DNA of 64,000 nucleotides, from contig CAWIBU010000001.1 in NCBI GenBank assembly GCA_963834445.1, forward strand, positions 443,900-507,899. Reading direction: 5' to 3'. Made by a program: the position numbers and the translations under genes. Below, piece after piece: positions 1 to 9,900 of this stretch. The stretch comes from PALSA-350 sp963834445. GTDB lineage: Bacteria > Acidobacteriota > Terriglobia > Terriglobales > Acidobacteriaceae. The number at the start of each line of letters is the position of its first letter. Position 1 is the first letter of the stretch. The notes below the pieces were generated by a model. The model saw only the letters and a list, made by a program, of their open reading frames with translations. It did not search any database and was not told the DNA's origin.

Positions 1-2
1 GC

Positions 3-785
3 ATCAAGAGCGCTCACTTTACGGGCCCAGAGTGGACACCCTACGTGCAGGCGATAGGGGCGGGCACGCTCGCCCATATTCCGGTGATGATCGACTACGG
101 GGCTAACCGCATTGAGCGGCCCTTGTACGATCTGCTGACCAAATATTTGCGTCCAGGGGATATCTACACACACGCCTACTCCGGCCTGCGCGGCGAGCAG
201 GATGTGATGACGCTGGGCCCCTCGAAGGCGATGATCGAGGGACGTAAACGCGGCATCTACTTTGACGCTGGAACGGGCGGCGGCAGTTTTCGCTTCAGGG
301 TGGCGGTGCCGCTGATCAAGGCGGGCTTTCTGCCTGATTCACTCTCCACTGACCTGCACGCCGACAGCATGAACTCGAGCACGAAAGACATGTTGAATGT
401 GATGAGTAAATTCATGGCCATGGGCATGACACTGCAGCAGGTAATCGCCGATACGACGTGGCATCCGGCCAAGGAGATCCAGCGCCCGGAACTGGGCAAC
501 CTCTCGGTAGGGGCGCCGGCCGATGTGGCGGTGCTGAGCGAGGAGCACGGCAAGTTCGGCTACCTGGATATGGATAACACCAAGCTGCTATCGGACACCC
601 GCATCGAGGATCAGCTTACCATCCGCGCGGGGAAGGTTGTTTATGATCTGAATGGCCTCTCGATGGACATGTGGAACGATCCGCGGCCATCGAGCAATCC
701 GCAAATGGCCGTTCACTGGACGGACTTCCGGCCGCGGCCGGCCTTGCCTGAGCAATTGACTCCGCGCCGTCCGCTCACCCAGTAG
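3..785 (+). CDS. Amidohydrolase-family metal-dependent hydrolase, C-terminal part
   Basis: The reading frame is open from base 3, so the gene starts outside the window; a GTG at 45 is only an internal codon. About 260 residues remain. They show the second half of an amidohydrolase TIM barrel: the HAYSGL segment, the STDLHADS segment that carries the late metal-binding Asp in this superfamily, and a C-terminal beta part with GAPADVAVLS, typical of dihydroorotase/deacetylase-like members. The family hydrolyses C-N bonds in cyclic or N-acyl substrates; the substrate cannot be read here. It is followed after 49 bases by a DUF3299 gene on the same strand, but nothing shows they are co-transcribed. 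Family assignment is firm; the exact enzyme is not. Confidence 0.8.
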   Translation: MKSAHFTGPEWTPYVQAIGAGTLAHIPVMIDYGANRIERPLYDLLTKYLRPGDIYTHAYSGLRGEQDVMTLGPSKAMIEGRKRGIYFDAGTGGGSFRFRVAVPLIKAGFLPDSLSTDLHADSMNSSTKDMLNVMSKFMAMGMTLQQVIADTTWHPAKEIQRPELGNLSVGAPADVAVLSEEHGKFGYLDMDNTKLLSDTRIEDQLTIRAGKVVYDLNGLSMDMWNDPRPSSNPQMAVHWTDFRPRPALPEQLTPRRPLTQ

Positions 786-834
786 CATCCAAGTGATTGG
801 AGTGTGGTCACACCGGAAGGAGATGTGTTCTCGA

Positions 835-1293
835 ATGGCGAGCTGGGCAACGTGGGGCAGACGGGTTGGCGGGTTTGGCTTGCTATGGGGCGCGTTGACA
901 TTTCTAAGTGCGCAGACGGCGTCTGTTACAGTCAGTTGGCAAACGCTACAAACGTTGAATTTCAACCTGCCTCCGGCGCAGCAAAAGGCGCCGGTGCTGC
1001 AGTTGGCAGGCAAGCGGGTCAGCATTCCCGGATTTATGGTGCCGCTGGAAGATGATCTGGACCAGGTAACAGAATTTCTACTGGTTCCCTATGCGGGAGC
1101 CTGCATCCATGTTCCGCCGCCGCCGCCAAACCAGATCGTGTACGTCAAGATGCAAAAGACGACCAAGGTGCACGTGACCTTTACCGATCCCATCATCGTG
1201 ACCGGCACGCTGCAAATATCGACGGTGCAAAGCCCCTACGGGGATGTCTCATACGATCTGTCGGGAGAGACCGTCGCTCCCTACCAGCAATAA
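835..1293 (+). CDS. DUF3299-family exported protein
   Basis: Start chosen at ATG 835 because a GGAAGGAGA ribosome site lies about 12 bases upstream; the frame is open back to 793. The product is 152 residues. An N-terminal hydrophobic stretch (about residues 12-27, ending LSAQ) looks like a signal peptide. The diagnostic segment GACIHVPPPPPNQ at about residues 88-100 is the hallmark of DUF3299, a family of unknown biochemical role with a conserved Cys-x-His pair that could bind metal. It sits 12 bases upstream of an ABC ATPase and its permease, an arrangement I know from other bacteria, so it may be the periplasmic partner of that transporter. That role is inferred. Confidence 0.85.
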   Translation: MASWATWGRRVGGFGLLWGALTFLSAQTASVTVSWQTLQTLNFNLPPAQQKAPVLQLAGKRVSIPGFMVPLEDDLDQVTEFLLVPYAGACIHVPPPPPNQIVYVKMQKTTKVHVTFTDPIIVTGTLQISTVQSPYGDVSYDLSGETVAPYQQ

Positions 1294-1305
1294 CAAAGGC
1301 GCATC

Positions 1306-1989
1306 ATGAGTGAAGCCATCTGCCTGCGTAACGTGGTGTTCGGATACCGTGCACGAACACCGGTTTTGCAGATAGACAGATTAGTACTCACGGCGGGCAA
1401 GCGGTTTTTCGTCTATGGCCCGAGCGGTTGCGGCAAGACCACGTTGCTGGGGCTGATAACGGGCGTTCTGCAGCCCCAGCAGGGTCAGTGCGTGGTGCTG
1501 GGCAAAGAGCTGACAGCGATGTCGATGTCGGCTCGTGACCAGCATCGCGGCTCGCAGATGGGCTATATCTTTCAGAGCTTCAATTTAATTCCCTACCTGA
1601 CGGTGCGCCAGAACGTCGCATTGCCGTGCCAGGCTCATGCGCGGCGGCGCAAACATATCATCGCGGCGACGGTGGAAGAGGAAGTGGAGCGACTGGTGGG
1701 AAGGTTGGAATTGGGAGCATTCCTGGACCGTAATGTGAAGCAGCTCAGTACGGGCCAGCAGCAGCGCGTGGCCATCGCACGAGCGGTCATCGGCCGGCCC
1801 AGGCTGGTCATCGCCGATGAACCCACCTCCTCGCTGGATAACGACCGCCGGCAGGCTTTTCTGGAACTACTCTTCGAAGAATGCGACGAGGCCCAGGCGA
1901 CGCTGGTTTTTGTAAGCCATGATCGCTCGCTGATGGAGCGCTTTGATGAGCGGATCGCACTGAACGAGGTCAATCAAGTATCCGCATGA
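1306..1989 (+). CDS. ABC transporter ATPase, LolD/MacB type
   Basis: A 227-residue nucleotide-binding subunit. Walker A (GPSGCGKTT) lies at about residues 38-46, the signature LSTGQQQR at about 145, and Walker B with IADEPTSSLD follows at about 167-176. The QSFNLIPYLTVRQN stretch is the usual Q-loop region of the LolD/FtsE/MacB branch. These ATPases power mechanotransmission-type permeases that extract or move lipoproteins, peptides or other envelope substrates rather than importing solutes. It is followed by the FtsX/MacB-type permease after 10 bases, making a clear two-gene transporter probably served by the upstream DUF3299 protein. Substrate is unknown. Confidence 0.93.
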   Translation: MSEAICLRNVVFGYRARTPVLQIDRLVLTAGKRFFVYGPSGCGKTTLLGLITGVLQPQQGQCVVLGKELTAMSMSARDQHRGSQMGYIFQSFNLIPYLTVRQNVALPCQAHARRRKHIIAATVEEEVERLVGRLELGAFLDRNVKQLSTGQQQRVAIARAVIGRPRLVIADEPTSSLDNDRRQAFLELLFEECDEAQATLVFVSHDRSLMERFDERIALNEVNQVSA

Positions 1990-1999
1990 CGGCCTGCTC

Positions 2000-3250
2000 A
2001 TGATGGTCCTTCGCCTGGCATACGAGTCTTTGATGAGCCGCAAGTTCACCACCGGGCTGACGGTGTTCTCGATCGCGCTCAGTGTGCTGCTGCTGGTGAG
2101 CGTGGATCGCATCCGGCAGGGGGCGCAGATGGGATTCGAGGGGACCCTGAGCCAGACCGATCTTGTGGTGGGAGCACGCGGAGGGTCGTTGCCACTGCTG
2201 CTGTATGCGGTGTTTCATATCGGCACTGCCAACAACGAGGTCTCATGGGAGACTTACCAACACTTCGCCCAACATCCGGCAGTGCTGTGGACAATCCCTT
2301 TGTCCATGGGCGATAGCCATCGCGGATTTCGTGTGGTGGCCACGGATGACAATTTTTATGAACACTACCGCTATCGCGTCGATCACAGTTTGCAGTTGAG
2401 TGAAGGCAGGCGCGCGGAAGGAATCTTCGACGCGGTCCTGGGTAGCGCTGTCGCCGCGCAGCTGCACTACCACCTCGGGCAGAAGATCGTACTGAGCCAC
2501 GGTCTCGAAGGCAGCTTTCTGAACCACCAGGCCGATCCCTATACAGTGGTGGGCATTTTGGCGCGAACGGCAACGCCGGTTGATCGCGCGATCTATATCA
2601 CGCTGTGGGGTGATGAGGCGATGCATCTGGGGTGGGAGAATGGAGCGCCGCCCCTGCAGCCGATTCCGGAATCGCAGATCCACCAATCGGATCTACACAT
2701 TCACAATATCAGTGCCTTTCTCCTGCGAACGAAGTCGCGCATCGGGACATTATTTTTGCAGCGCGAGATCAACACGTATAAGCCGGAACCGCTCACAGCG
2801 ATCATCCCCGCGATGACGCTTCAGGACCTGTGGAATGTGCTCCGCGCCGCCGACATCGCATTGTCGCTGGTCAGCGGAGCCGTGCTGGTGGTGGGACTGC
2901 TGGTGATGCTGACGGCGCTTTACACTGCCCTCAATGAGCGGCGGCGAGAGATCGCGGTGCTGCGCAGCCTGGGGCTGCATGCCCGCCAGATATTCGCGTT
3001 GTTCATTCTCGAATCCGCGCTGATTAGCGGAATGGGCGCAGTGCTGGGACTGGCGGTTGCCTACGCATTGCTGTATTCCATCCGCATCCCGGTAGAGAAC
3101 CGCTATGGCATTCCCCTGGTCATGGTTGGTGTCTCGCAACGGGTTGTCGCCTACGTGATCGCTGTGGTCGTGGCGGGCGCCTTGCTGGGCATCATTCCGG
3201 CGATACGCGCGTATCGCAACGTTTTGGTCGACGGTCTGAGTGCCGGCTAG
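2000..3250 (+). CDS. ABC transporter permease, FtsX/MacB family
   Basis: A 416-residue permease. It has one N-terminal membrane segment (about residues 15-35), a long extracytoplasmic domain (MacB periplasmic core type, about 40-270), then three C-terminal segments. The conserved motif NERRREIAVLRSLGLHARQIF at about 312-332 is the FtsX-domain signature that couples to the ATPase. This four-helix layout is the type VII (mechanotransmission) ABC fold. It directly follows its ATPase. The start is ATG ATG at 2000; there is no strong ribosome site, which fits translational coupling to the preceding gene. Confidence 0.92.
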   Translation: MMVLRLAYESLMSRKFTTGLTVFSIALSVLLLVSVDRIRQGAQMGFEGTLSQTDLVVGARGGSLPLLLYAVFHIGTANNEVSWETYQHFAQHPAVLWTIPLSMGDSHRGFRVVATDDNFYEHYRYRVDHSLQLSEGRRAEGIFDAVLGSAVAAQLHYHLGQKIVLSHGLEGSFLNHQADPYTVVGILARTATPVDRAIYITLWGDEAMHLGWENGAPPLQPIPESQIHQSDLHIHNISAFLLRTKSRIGTLFLQREINTYKPEPLTAIIPAMTLQDLWNVLRAADIALSLVSGAVLVVGLLVMLTALYTALNERRREIAVLRSLGLHARQIFALFILESALISGMGAVLGLAVAYALLYSIRIPVENRYGIPLVMVGVSQRVVAYVIAVVVAGALLGIIPAIRAYRNVLVDGLSAG

Positions 3251-4196
3251 CCATCGGCAGATGCGCCCAGGGAATCCTGGTGCATTCAACTGCTGGGTCC
3301 AGGCAGATTAAGGCAACCGGCTTTGCCCCCCTTGGTGCGCCGGCCAATCGCTACTTAGGACGCAACATGAGAGCAAACAATGCGCTGGCCGCCGCCATCC
3401 CCACCGATATCCAGATAACGTCTCGATATCCCGACAAAAACGCCTCATCAATCGCAAGCCGAACGCGCGCGTCTCTGTTTTGCGAGCCGGCGAGCTTAGG
3501 TCGATCGCGATCGACGCTTCGTCTTGCGTCATCAGACAACTGCAGACAAAAAACCCGGAGACAAACAACCCGGGAACAACCCGGGGAACAACCCGGGGAC
3601 GGAACGTAATCTTTGTAGTGTCGTTTTCAAGTTGCGTTGTATCGTTGTAAGGATGGTGAACCTCCCGTCTGACGAGGAAATTTGCCTGGCATCAAGTCAA
3701 GGATGGCATGAACGCGAAGAGCGCTTGTTCATTAGGTCCGTCCCCCAAACAAATTTGTCATCCCGACCGTAGCGTAGCGTAGTGGAGGGACCTGCTTTTC
3801 AGCCACCCATTAGCAATTCTTGAGGGCGACCGTTACCCTCCCCTTTGTCATCCCGACGGGAGCGAACCCGAATTCCTGTTTCGCTACGTCATACATGGAA
3901 AAAGGGGGGATAGAGCGACACGTAACCTTTGTCGTTTCATGTTGCACGTTGCGCGTCATTCGCGGGGTGTTAACGTTCCGTCTGGAAAGTGTGAAAGATT
4001 TCAAACAGCCCTCGCTTCGCCTCGATCTGAGCCTCGTTTTCGGTTCATGTTTCCAGCGCAACCAAGAAGCAAATCCCCAAATCTACTGACGGAATCGTCG
4101 GGGGTTATTTCGTCTGTCGCGAATTTCTATCGCCGCCAACGTAAAGCTCCTCATCGAGCAGCTAGAGGCAGGGCACTCCGAAGCGGAGGTGGCGTA
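3251..4196. other. Gene-free stretch with small repeats
   Basis: No convincing coding region. It holds three head-to-tail copies of an AACAACCCGGG unit at 3564-3599. At about 3755-3795 there is a partial copy of the gtcat-ccgacc-gtagcgtagtgga element that forms the perfect hairpin at 30.2-30.4 kb. Two loosely similar patches follow at about 3604-3680 and 3918-3990. Short open frames across it are translations of repeats. Confidence 0.6.
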
Positions 4197-6269
4197 ATGC
4201 AGACGCTACTGGAAATCATCAGGAAGGCCGGAGGCTGGAATCCCGGCCTCTATCTAAAGATCGAGAACGCGCCGTATATGGCGCTTGTGATCGAAGCCAC
4301 CGATGAATCAGGACCGGGCGGACTCCCCGCTATCTCAGTCGCTCACTACGGCGAGCAAAACGGCGACCTGATGTGTGACCCGGAGATGTGTTTCGAACTT
4401 GGCTTTGCAGAGGGGCCGCGCCTTGACCCGTTCTATTTTCGTAATGATTACATCGGCATAGAGCAGTGGAGTCGCACTTTTTCCCACGGACGCTACGTTC
4501 AGCTTCGTGACCTGCACGAGCGACACAGGCAGTTCGCCAATCAGTGGGACAACAACCTTCGTTTGCAGGGATTCGCACAGAAGCCTTGGAGCGGCAACAG
4601 ACCCCACTTTCCTAACCCTTTCCGCGCGGCGGAGCGAACCCCGGGCATCGTGTTCGCTCCATCCCCTAAGCCCTATCAAACCCGCCCAAGGAGGGCAATC
4701 ATGCAGAACAGCAGCGCATTCCAATTTCTCGCTCTCGAAACCATCCACGAGTCCGCCGCCAACCCGCGCAGGATGTTCGAAGAATCTAGGCTGCACGAAC
4801 TCGCGGAAAGCATTCGGCAGCACGGCCTCATCCAGCCCGTCACCGTGCGACCCAAATCGGATGGTTTCGAGATCGTTGCCGGAGCGAGACGCTTCCGCGC
4901 CGCGCAACTAGCAGAGCTTTCCGCCATCCCCGCCCGCATCGTCGAGATCGACGATGCCCAGGCGTTGGAGTGGGCGCTAATCGAAAACGCAATGCGGGTC
5001 GATGTGCATCCTTACGAAGAGGCCGAAGGATTTCGGCGGTTGCTCGACATCCCTGGCTACGACGTTGCCACATTGATAGAGAAGTCAGGTAAGAGCGCAA
5101 GCCACATCTACGCCCGTCTAGCTCTGTTGCAACTCATCCCCGCAGTGGCGGAGGCGTTCACTCAAGAGCGCATCACCACAAGCCATGCCAACCTGATCGC
5201 CCGTCTGCCGCTGGAGTCGCAAGCCGCAGCCTTCGAGCAGTGCTGGCGCAAGGACTGGAAGGACGACGAAGCACACCTGCTCCCCGCCAAGTTTCTCGCC
5301 GCTTGGATACAAAACAACCTCTATTTGTCTTTGGCCGAGGCACCGTTTGACCGCGAGGACAACACCCTCAACCCTACAGCAGGCTCTTGCTCCAACTGCC
5401 CACGCCGCAGCGGATTCAACACCTCGCTCTTTGCGGATGTGGCTGGCGACCAATGCCTAGACGCAACGTGCTATCACGCCAAGCTCACCGAGCACGTCAA
5501 CCGAGAGGTGGCGGCACGACCTGAGTTAGTACAGATCGAGACCGCGCATCGCAACCCGAAGGTACGGCGGCCCGGTACGCTCTCGCGCCACGAGTACACC
5601 GAAATTCGCGGCCCCGAGGATGAGAACGAAGAAGCCCAGCCTGTGACGCCCTGCGAATCGTCCAAAACTGCAATCGTCGTCTACGGCGAAGGCGCAGGAA
5701 GTACACGCACTGTTTGCACCGACCCCGAATGCCCCGTTCACCATCCGCACCGTGTCATTCAAATCGACCCCGACGCAGAGGCGAGACAACGAGAGCACGA
5801 AAGGGAACAGGCCCTCCGCACACGTCTGCTCAAACGCCGCGCCGATTCCTTCAAGCGCATCCTCGACAACGCCCCTGCCACCTTCACAGCGCCACAGCTT
5901 CGCGTCTTGCTCCGTGCTCTCGTTCACATCGACCCCTATCAATTCACCGACAACGTAGCGGCGTACTTCGTGACCGACGAGAACAACCAGCAGACGGCAG
6001 AAGAAGTGCTGACCTCAATCGTGGATGGGTTGGAGGACGAGAAGCTGACCAGCTTCGCTCTCCGTCTGGTTCTCACTACCCACGCAGGAATCCCACGCGA
6101 GAACGAAATCGATTCTCTGATCGAGGCAGAGCAGGTTTTCGCTCCACCGGAGCCCAAGATACCAGCGGCAAAGAAGAAAGTGGCCACCAAGAAGGCCGCG
6201 AAGAAGCCAACTCCCGTAAAGACCAAATCCGCCAAGAAGAAGACAACCACCAAGCGACTCGTAGCCTAA
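4197..6269 (+). CDS. DUF6908-like domain fused in frame to a ParB/RepB-type protein
   Basis: One uninterrupted frame from ATG 4197 (690 residues). Residues about 1-135 match what I know as the DUF6908-type domain found beside plasmid and ICE genes. From residue 169 on it is a ParB/Spo0J protein: a nuclease-like N-domain with ANPRRMF, GLIQPVTVR and the GARRFRAAQ nucleotide-binding box, then a helix-turn-helix around LIEKSGKSASHIYARLALL. Next come a CxxC-type zinc segment (CSNCPRR) and a very basic Lys/Ala tail. ParB proteins bind parS DNA and partition plasmids or act as transcription factors. A strong internal start exists at 4701 with its own ribosome site, so two products or a 522-residue ParB alone are possible. 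Confidence 0.8.
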   Translation: MQTLLEIIRKAGGWNPGLYLKIENAPYMALVIEATDESGPGGLPAISVAHYGEQNGDLMCDPEMCFELGFAEGPRLDPFYFRNDYIGIEQWSRTFSHGRYVQLRDLHERHRQFANQWDNNLRLQGFAQKPWSGNRPHFPNPFRAAERTPGIVFAPSPKPYQTRPRRAIMQNSSAFQFLALETIHESAANPRRMFEESRLHELAESIRQHGLIQPVTVRPKSDGFEIVAGARRFRAAQLAELSAIPARIVEIDDAQALEWALIENAMRVDVHPYEEAEGFRRLLDIPGYDVATLIEKSGKSASHIYARLALLQLIPAVAEAFTQERITTSHANLIARLPLESQAAAFEQCWRKDWKDDEAHLLPAKFLAAWIQNNLYLSLAEAPFDREDNTLNPTAGSCSNCPRRSGFNTSLFADVAGDQCLDATCYHAKLTEHVNREVAARPELVQIETAHRNPKVRRPGTLSRHEYTEIRGPEDENEEAQPVTPCESSKTAIVVYGEGAGSTRTVCTDPECPVHHPHRVIQIDPDAEARQREHEREQALRTRLLKRRADSFKRILDNAPATFTAPQLRVLLRALVHIDPYQFTDNVAAYFVTDENNQQTAEEVLTSIVDGLEDEKLTSFALRLVLTTHAGIPRENEIDSLIEAEQVFAPPEPKIPAAKKKVATKKAAKKPTPVKTKSAKKKTTTKRLVA
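4688..4703 (+). promoter_or_regulatory. Internal ribosome-binding site and ATG of the ParB part
   Basis: AAGGAGG at 4688-4694, six bases before ATG 4701, in frame with the upstream DUF6908 part. This looks like the ancestral start of a separate parB gene; the preceding roughly 30 residues (Pro/Arg-rich) look like translated spacer. Confidence 0.7.
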
Positions 6270-6318
6270 CCCGCAGTCGGGGCCAGCAATGGCCCCGTTG
6301 CTCACCCCGGAGGAGACC

Positions 6319-6591
6319 ATGTTGCAATTTACCTACAAGCTAAAGCTGACTGAGCGGGTCAAGGCCAAGTGCAGCCGCCATCCCCGCTACAACCCCGAGA
6401 AAGATGGCCGCGCCGGCATTCGTGGCGGCTGCTCCACCTGCTTTTCCCTCTACGACCTCCACCAGGCTCGCCTTTCGCTCGATGCAGCGCAGCGGGAGTT
6501 CATACGCAGAGCTGGGCCGTGGGCACGGCGACGAGAACTGCGCGCGCGGAAAGAGATAACGGCGACGGAGGAGCCACCCTTACAAATCTAA
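6319..6591 (+). CDS. Small hypothetical protein, cysteine-containing
   Basis: A 90-residue product from ATG 6319, preceded by CGGAGGAG four bases upstream; the frame is open back to 6289 but lacks a better start. It carries a possible zinc-binding set: a Cys-x-x-His (CSRH) near residue 20 and a Cys-x-x-Cys (CSTC) near residue 42. The rest is charged and helical. It lies 49 bases after the ParB gene on the same strand and may belong to the same mobile-element operon. No known family is recognised. Confidence 0.55.
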   Translation: MLQFTYKLKLTERVKAKCSRHPRYNPEKDGRAGIRGGCSTCFSLYDLHQARLSLDAAQREFIRRAGPWARRRELRARKEITATEEPPLQI

Positions 6592-6911
6592 ACTTGGAGA
6601 CCGCAAATGGGCTGCTCCAGGCGGCCCATTTTTCGCCTTTTGCGTAGATCCACCTGCCCCTGGGCGAAAACAGTACAGTAATTGCTCCAGCTCGTACGCC
6701 TGTGCCCCCGTACACTTACGAGCTTGTTCAAAAAAAGTTCGACCTCCGGCATTTTCGAATCAGAAAATGCCTCGGGCTAGTCCCGAAAAGTGGAGATCAG
6801 ACTTGATCAGTTTCTACTTCCAAATTGCCATTCAATCTAGAATCGATCGCTGTCGGGGAAGCGGTCCAACCAGACGCCGTTCCACCCAATTGTCCGGAAA
6901 TTGGAAGATAG

Positions 6912-9900
6912 CTATTCTCGAAGACGCATCTCCTCCACATGCTGGTCTTCGCGTTCTGCTGAATGTTCCCAATGTTCTGCGAGTCTGATTAGCATTAGTT
7001 TGGTTCGGGGCCACGCGTTGACCTTCGAAGCGTCCTCGCGCAAGCTACCTGCAAGAGCACGCTCTTGTTTGCCACCGTCGAGTGGGGCGCGTTTAGTTAC
7101 GCCCCGCGAATTCAACTTTCCGATAATGATGCCTCGCTCGATTTCTTGGGACTTCCACGTCTCTAAACCGTCCCGAATCGCCCTATGTGGCCAAACCTTA
7201 TCATCTGGATCAGCGAGTGCATGGGAGAGCATTTTCCCGATGTACTGTTCCGTGATTGCTAGCCTGTCCGCTGCTTTGGCGAGCCGGCGAGTCTCTTGCA
7301 CCCAAGCATCAAGCGCGAGCGGATCAATTGACGAGCCATCTCCACCGGGAATGGTTGTAAAGCTTTCGAGCAGCGTCAGACTAGTTCGAGCGCGTGCACG
7401 CATCTGTGGCGAAACGTCCTCCGTGGGTTCGCCGCGGTCAGCCTTTCCCCGGAAAACATGCGAGATTACTTGAAGGAAAAACTCAGGGCTTCTGGCTAAG
7501 AATCGGTCTAACGCGGAGTTTGGATCGGAAGTAGACCACGTCTCTCGAAGCAACGGTAGGTACCGGTATTCCCAGCTGGCGACTACATCGAGCGAAGTGT
7601 CATCGCGGCTTTGGAGCGCTCTGAAAATAAATTTCATCTTAAAATTAAGAACATTGTTGTTCAGTAACCCGGGATTTCGGGCGATTTTCTTCTCGAATTC
7701 CTCGAGCAGCCTGATGAGATTCGGAGTTGAAATCTCCTCTGCTCGCTGGAACAAGGTGTCGATAACGAACTCCGGACGCTGTGCCTTGAGGTAGTTATCA
7801 ATCGCATAGTCGAAGTCTTCTCCGGTTGCTTGAATTCCCCAGGCCCGCCGTCTTTCCCAAAAATGCTTCTGCGCATCGTCGCCGAATCCTGCAATCCACT
7901 CCCATGTAAGGCGATTGTGAGGCCACCACTCAATCAGTTCTTGTAGCTGACTTTCGGTGAGTTTCTCTTGTCCGAATTCTACCCGGATGAGGTCAGCCCA
8001 TTTCTCACCGAATCTCTGATATGCTGTGCTCGATGCGGCTCCCGAAAATCCCAAGTCTGGTTTACCCGAGTCATTCTTCTCCGAGATTCCGCTCATAATA
8101 GTCGCCATATCCTGACCGACAGACCCAAATGCAGCCCCGACGTACCGAGGTGCTTCTACATCGCTAGAGAACCGAACGACTCGGTTAACGCCACCCTCTT
8201 GCAGGATGCGCACAACGACCTCTTTTCTTAGTTCCTCAGTGCGCGCGAAGAGGTTTTCGGGTTCAACGCCGGGAATGTCAGGAAAGACCTTTTTGAATAG
8301 ATACTGGTCTTGCTTTTCTAAATCCTTCGGGGCAATCTCTTCCAATACCTTTTCAAGAGGCGCCAACTCCTCCGAAGACAAAGTCCAGTCCGCTCCTATG
8401 TGCGTCTTGTGCCGTCTGACAAAGTCAGCAAGATGTTGCCACAGTGGTTCTTTGTCCTGTTCATGCATGAGCGAGACTGATGTGGAGAAACCTGCAATAA
8501 CAAGTTGACGATCAGAGGGCGACAGTGAGCCCAGCGAGTCGAGGACAGACTGCCAACGCCTTTGGTCAATGCTCGCGAGTCGTACTGCTTGGCTCACGAT
8601 GGCGGTGATTGTCTTATAGAGAATTGCCCAGGTCAGAGTTTCACGCTCTGAGGCACCCGCATCTCGGAAGTGCGGGCTGACTGACGGAGCGCCGCTGTCG
8701 AACATCTTCGGCATCAACGCGAGAAGAAGCTTCCAACCTATTTCGGGATGGGCGTCCACAAGCGCGTCGATCACCGCTAGGCGGAATTCATGCGATGCAT
8801 TGGTAAGCGGCTTCCAGGTAAGGAACAAGGCGCGCAGACTGTTTACCGGTCGGTTGGAGTTGATGCCCCCCGGATCAATCTCCGCGAGGCGCGCGAGTAT
8901 CTCAGCGGCCCTCGGCAAGAGTTGCGGGTCTTGGCCAGCGACTTCTAGCGCCCAAAGCAATCCCGTGTGAGGGCTGCTCCCGAATAGCCAATTCTGATCC
9001 TTGGTGTCCTGGAAGATCGGCTTGAGTTCCGTCCCATCGCCCTCAAGCAAATGCTCAAGGGCTAAGAACAAAGGGACGGGCGATGCCTCCATCAGCATCG
9101 GGAGTTGCGCAGAGAGACTTGCTATGACGCGATAGTCATCGCGCAAGCCAGGAATGTCCGCGACCAGTTGGTTCACAAAATCTTGAGCTGACCCACCGTT
9201 AATCAAGATATCGTTCTCAGCTCCCAACGCCGCGAGTATGAGCAACGTTGTAGTGATTCCGTCTCGGAGCCACGATGAATGCGTGAGAACCTTATTACGT
9301 AGTCGCGCATACAAGCGCTCTCCGGGTGGGAGTTCGAGCGACGGATCCACCTCCGAGAGCACCTTCTTTGCAGTTTCTTTGAGGCGTGCCCAATCTGTGT
9401 TTGTGATCAGGTGCGCGACATGAACGAACATGTCGACAGGCGCGCGAACTGCCCAGACCGCTCCTACCGTCTCTAAAGGGGCGTCCGGCAATGCTAGGAA
9501 TGCCCGCAGAGAACTTTCCAGATCGTCGTAGGTAAGAAATCCCGAAAGCGCGAGGACAGCAGCTCTGTCCGCTTCCGATGATTGATCCCATGTCCCCGCT
9601 AAGAACGCCGGAATCAGCGGATGGGAGTTCCGCCATGAGGGACGCTCGGAATCTGCGCTCGCGATCGCGCGAGCAAGAATGCTGACGCTGCGGCCGCATC
9701 CATAGGCTAGCTTAAGAGCTTTATCCTCTGCGATTCCCATACTGCAGAGTGCCTCGCTCATTTCGTGAATCAACGGGCGATTTAGCGTGATTGCACTGGA
9801 TTGCTTCGTGCTATCTCTGCCAATCGGAACTATGACGCAGTGATCGTCGAGCAACCCGCCATATTTGACCCCTTCCCCACGCATCGCAAAAACCAGATTA

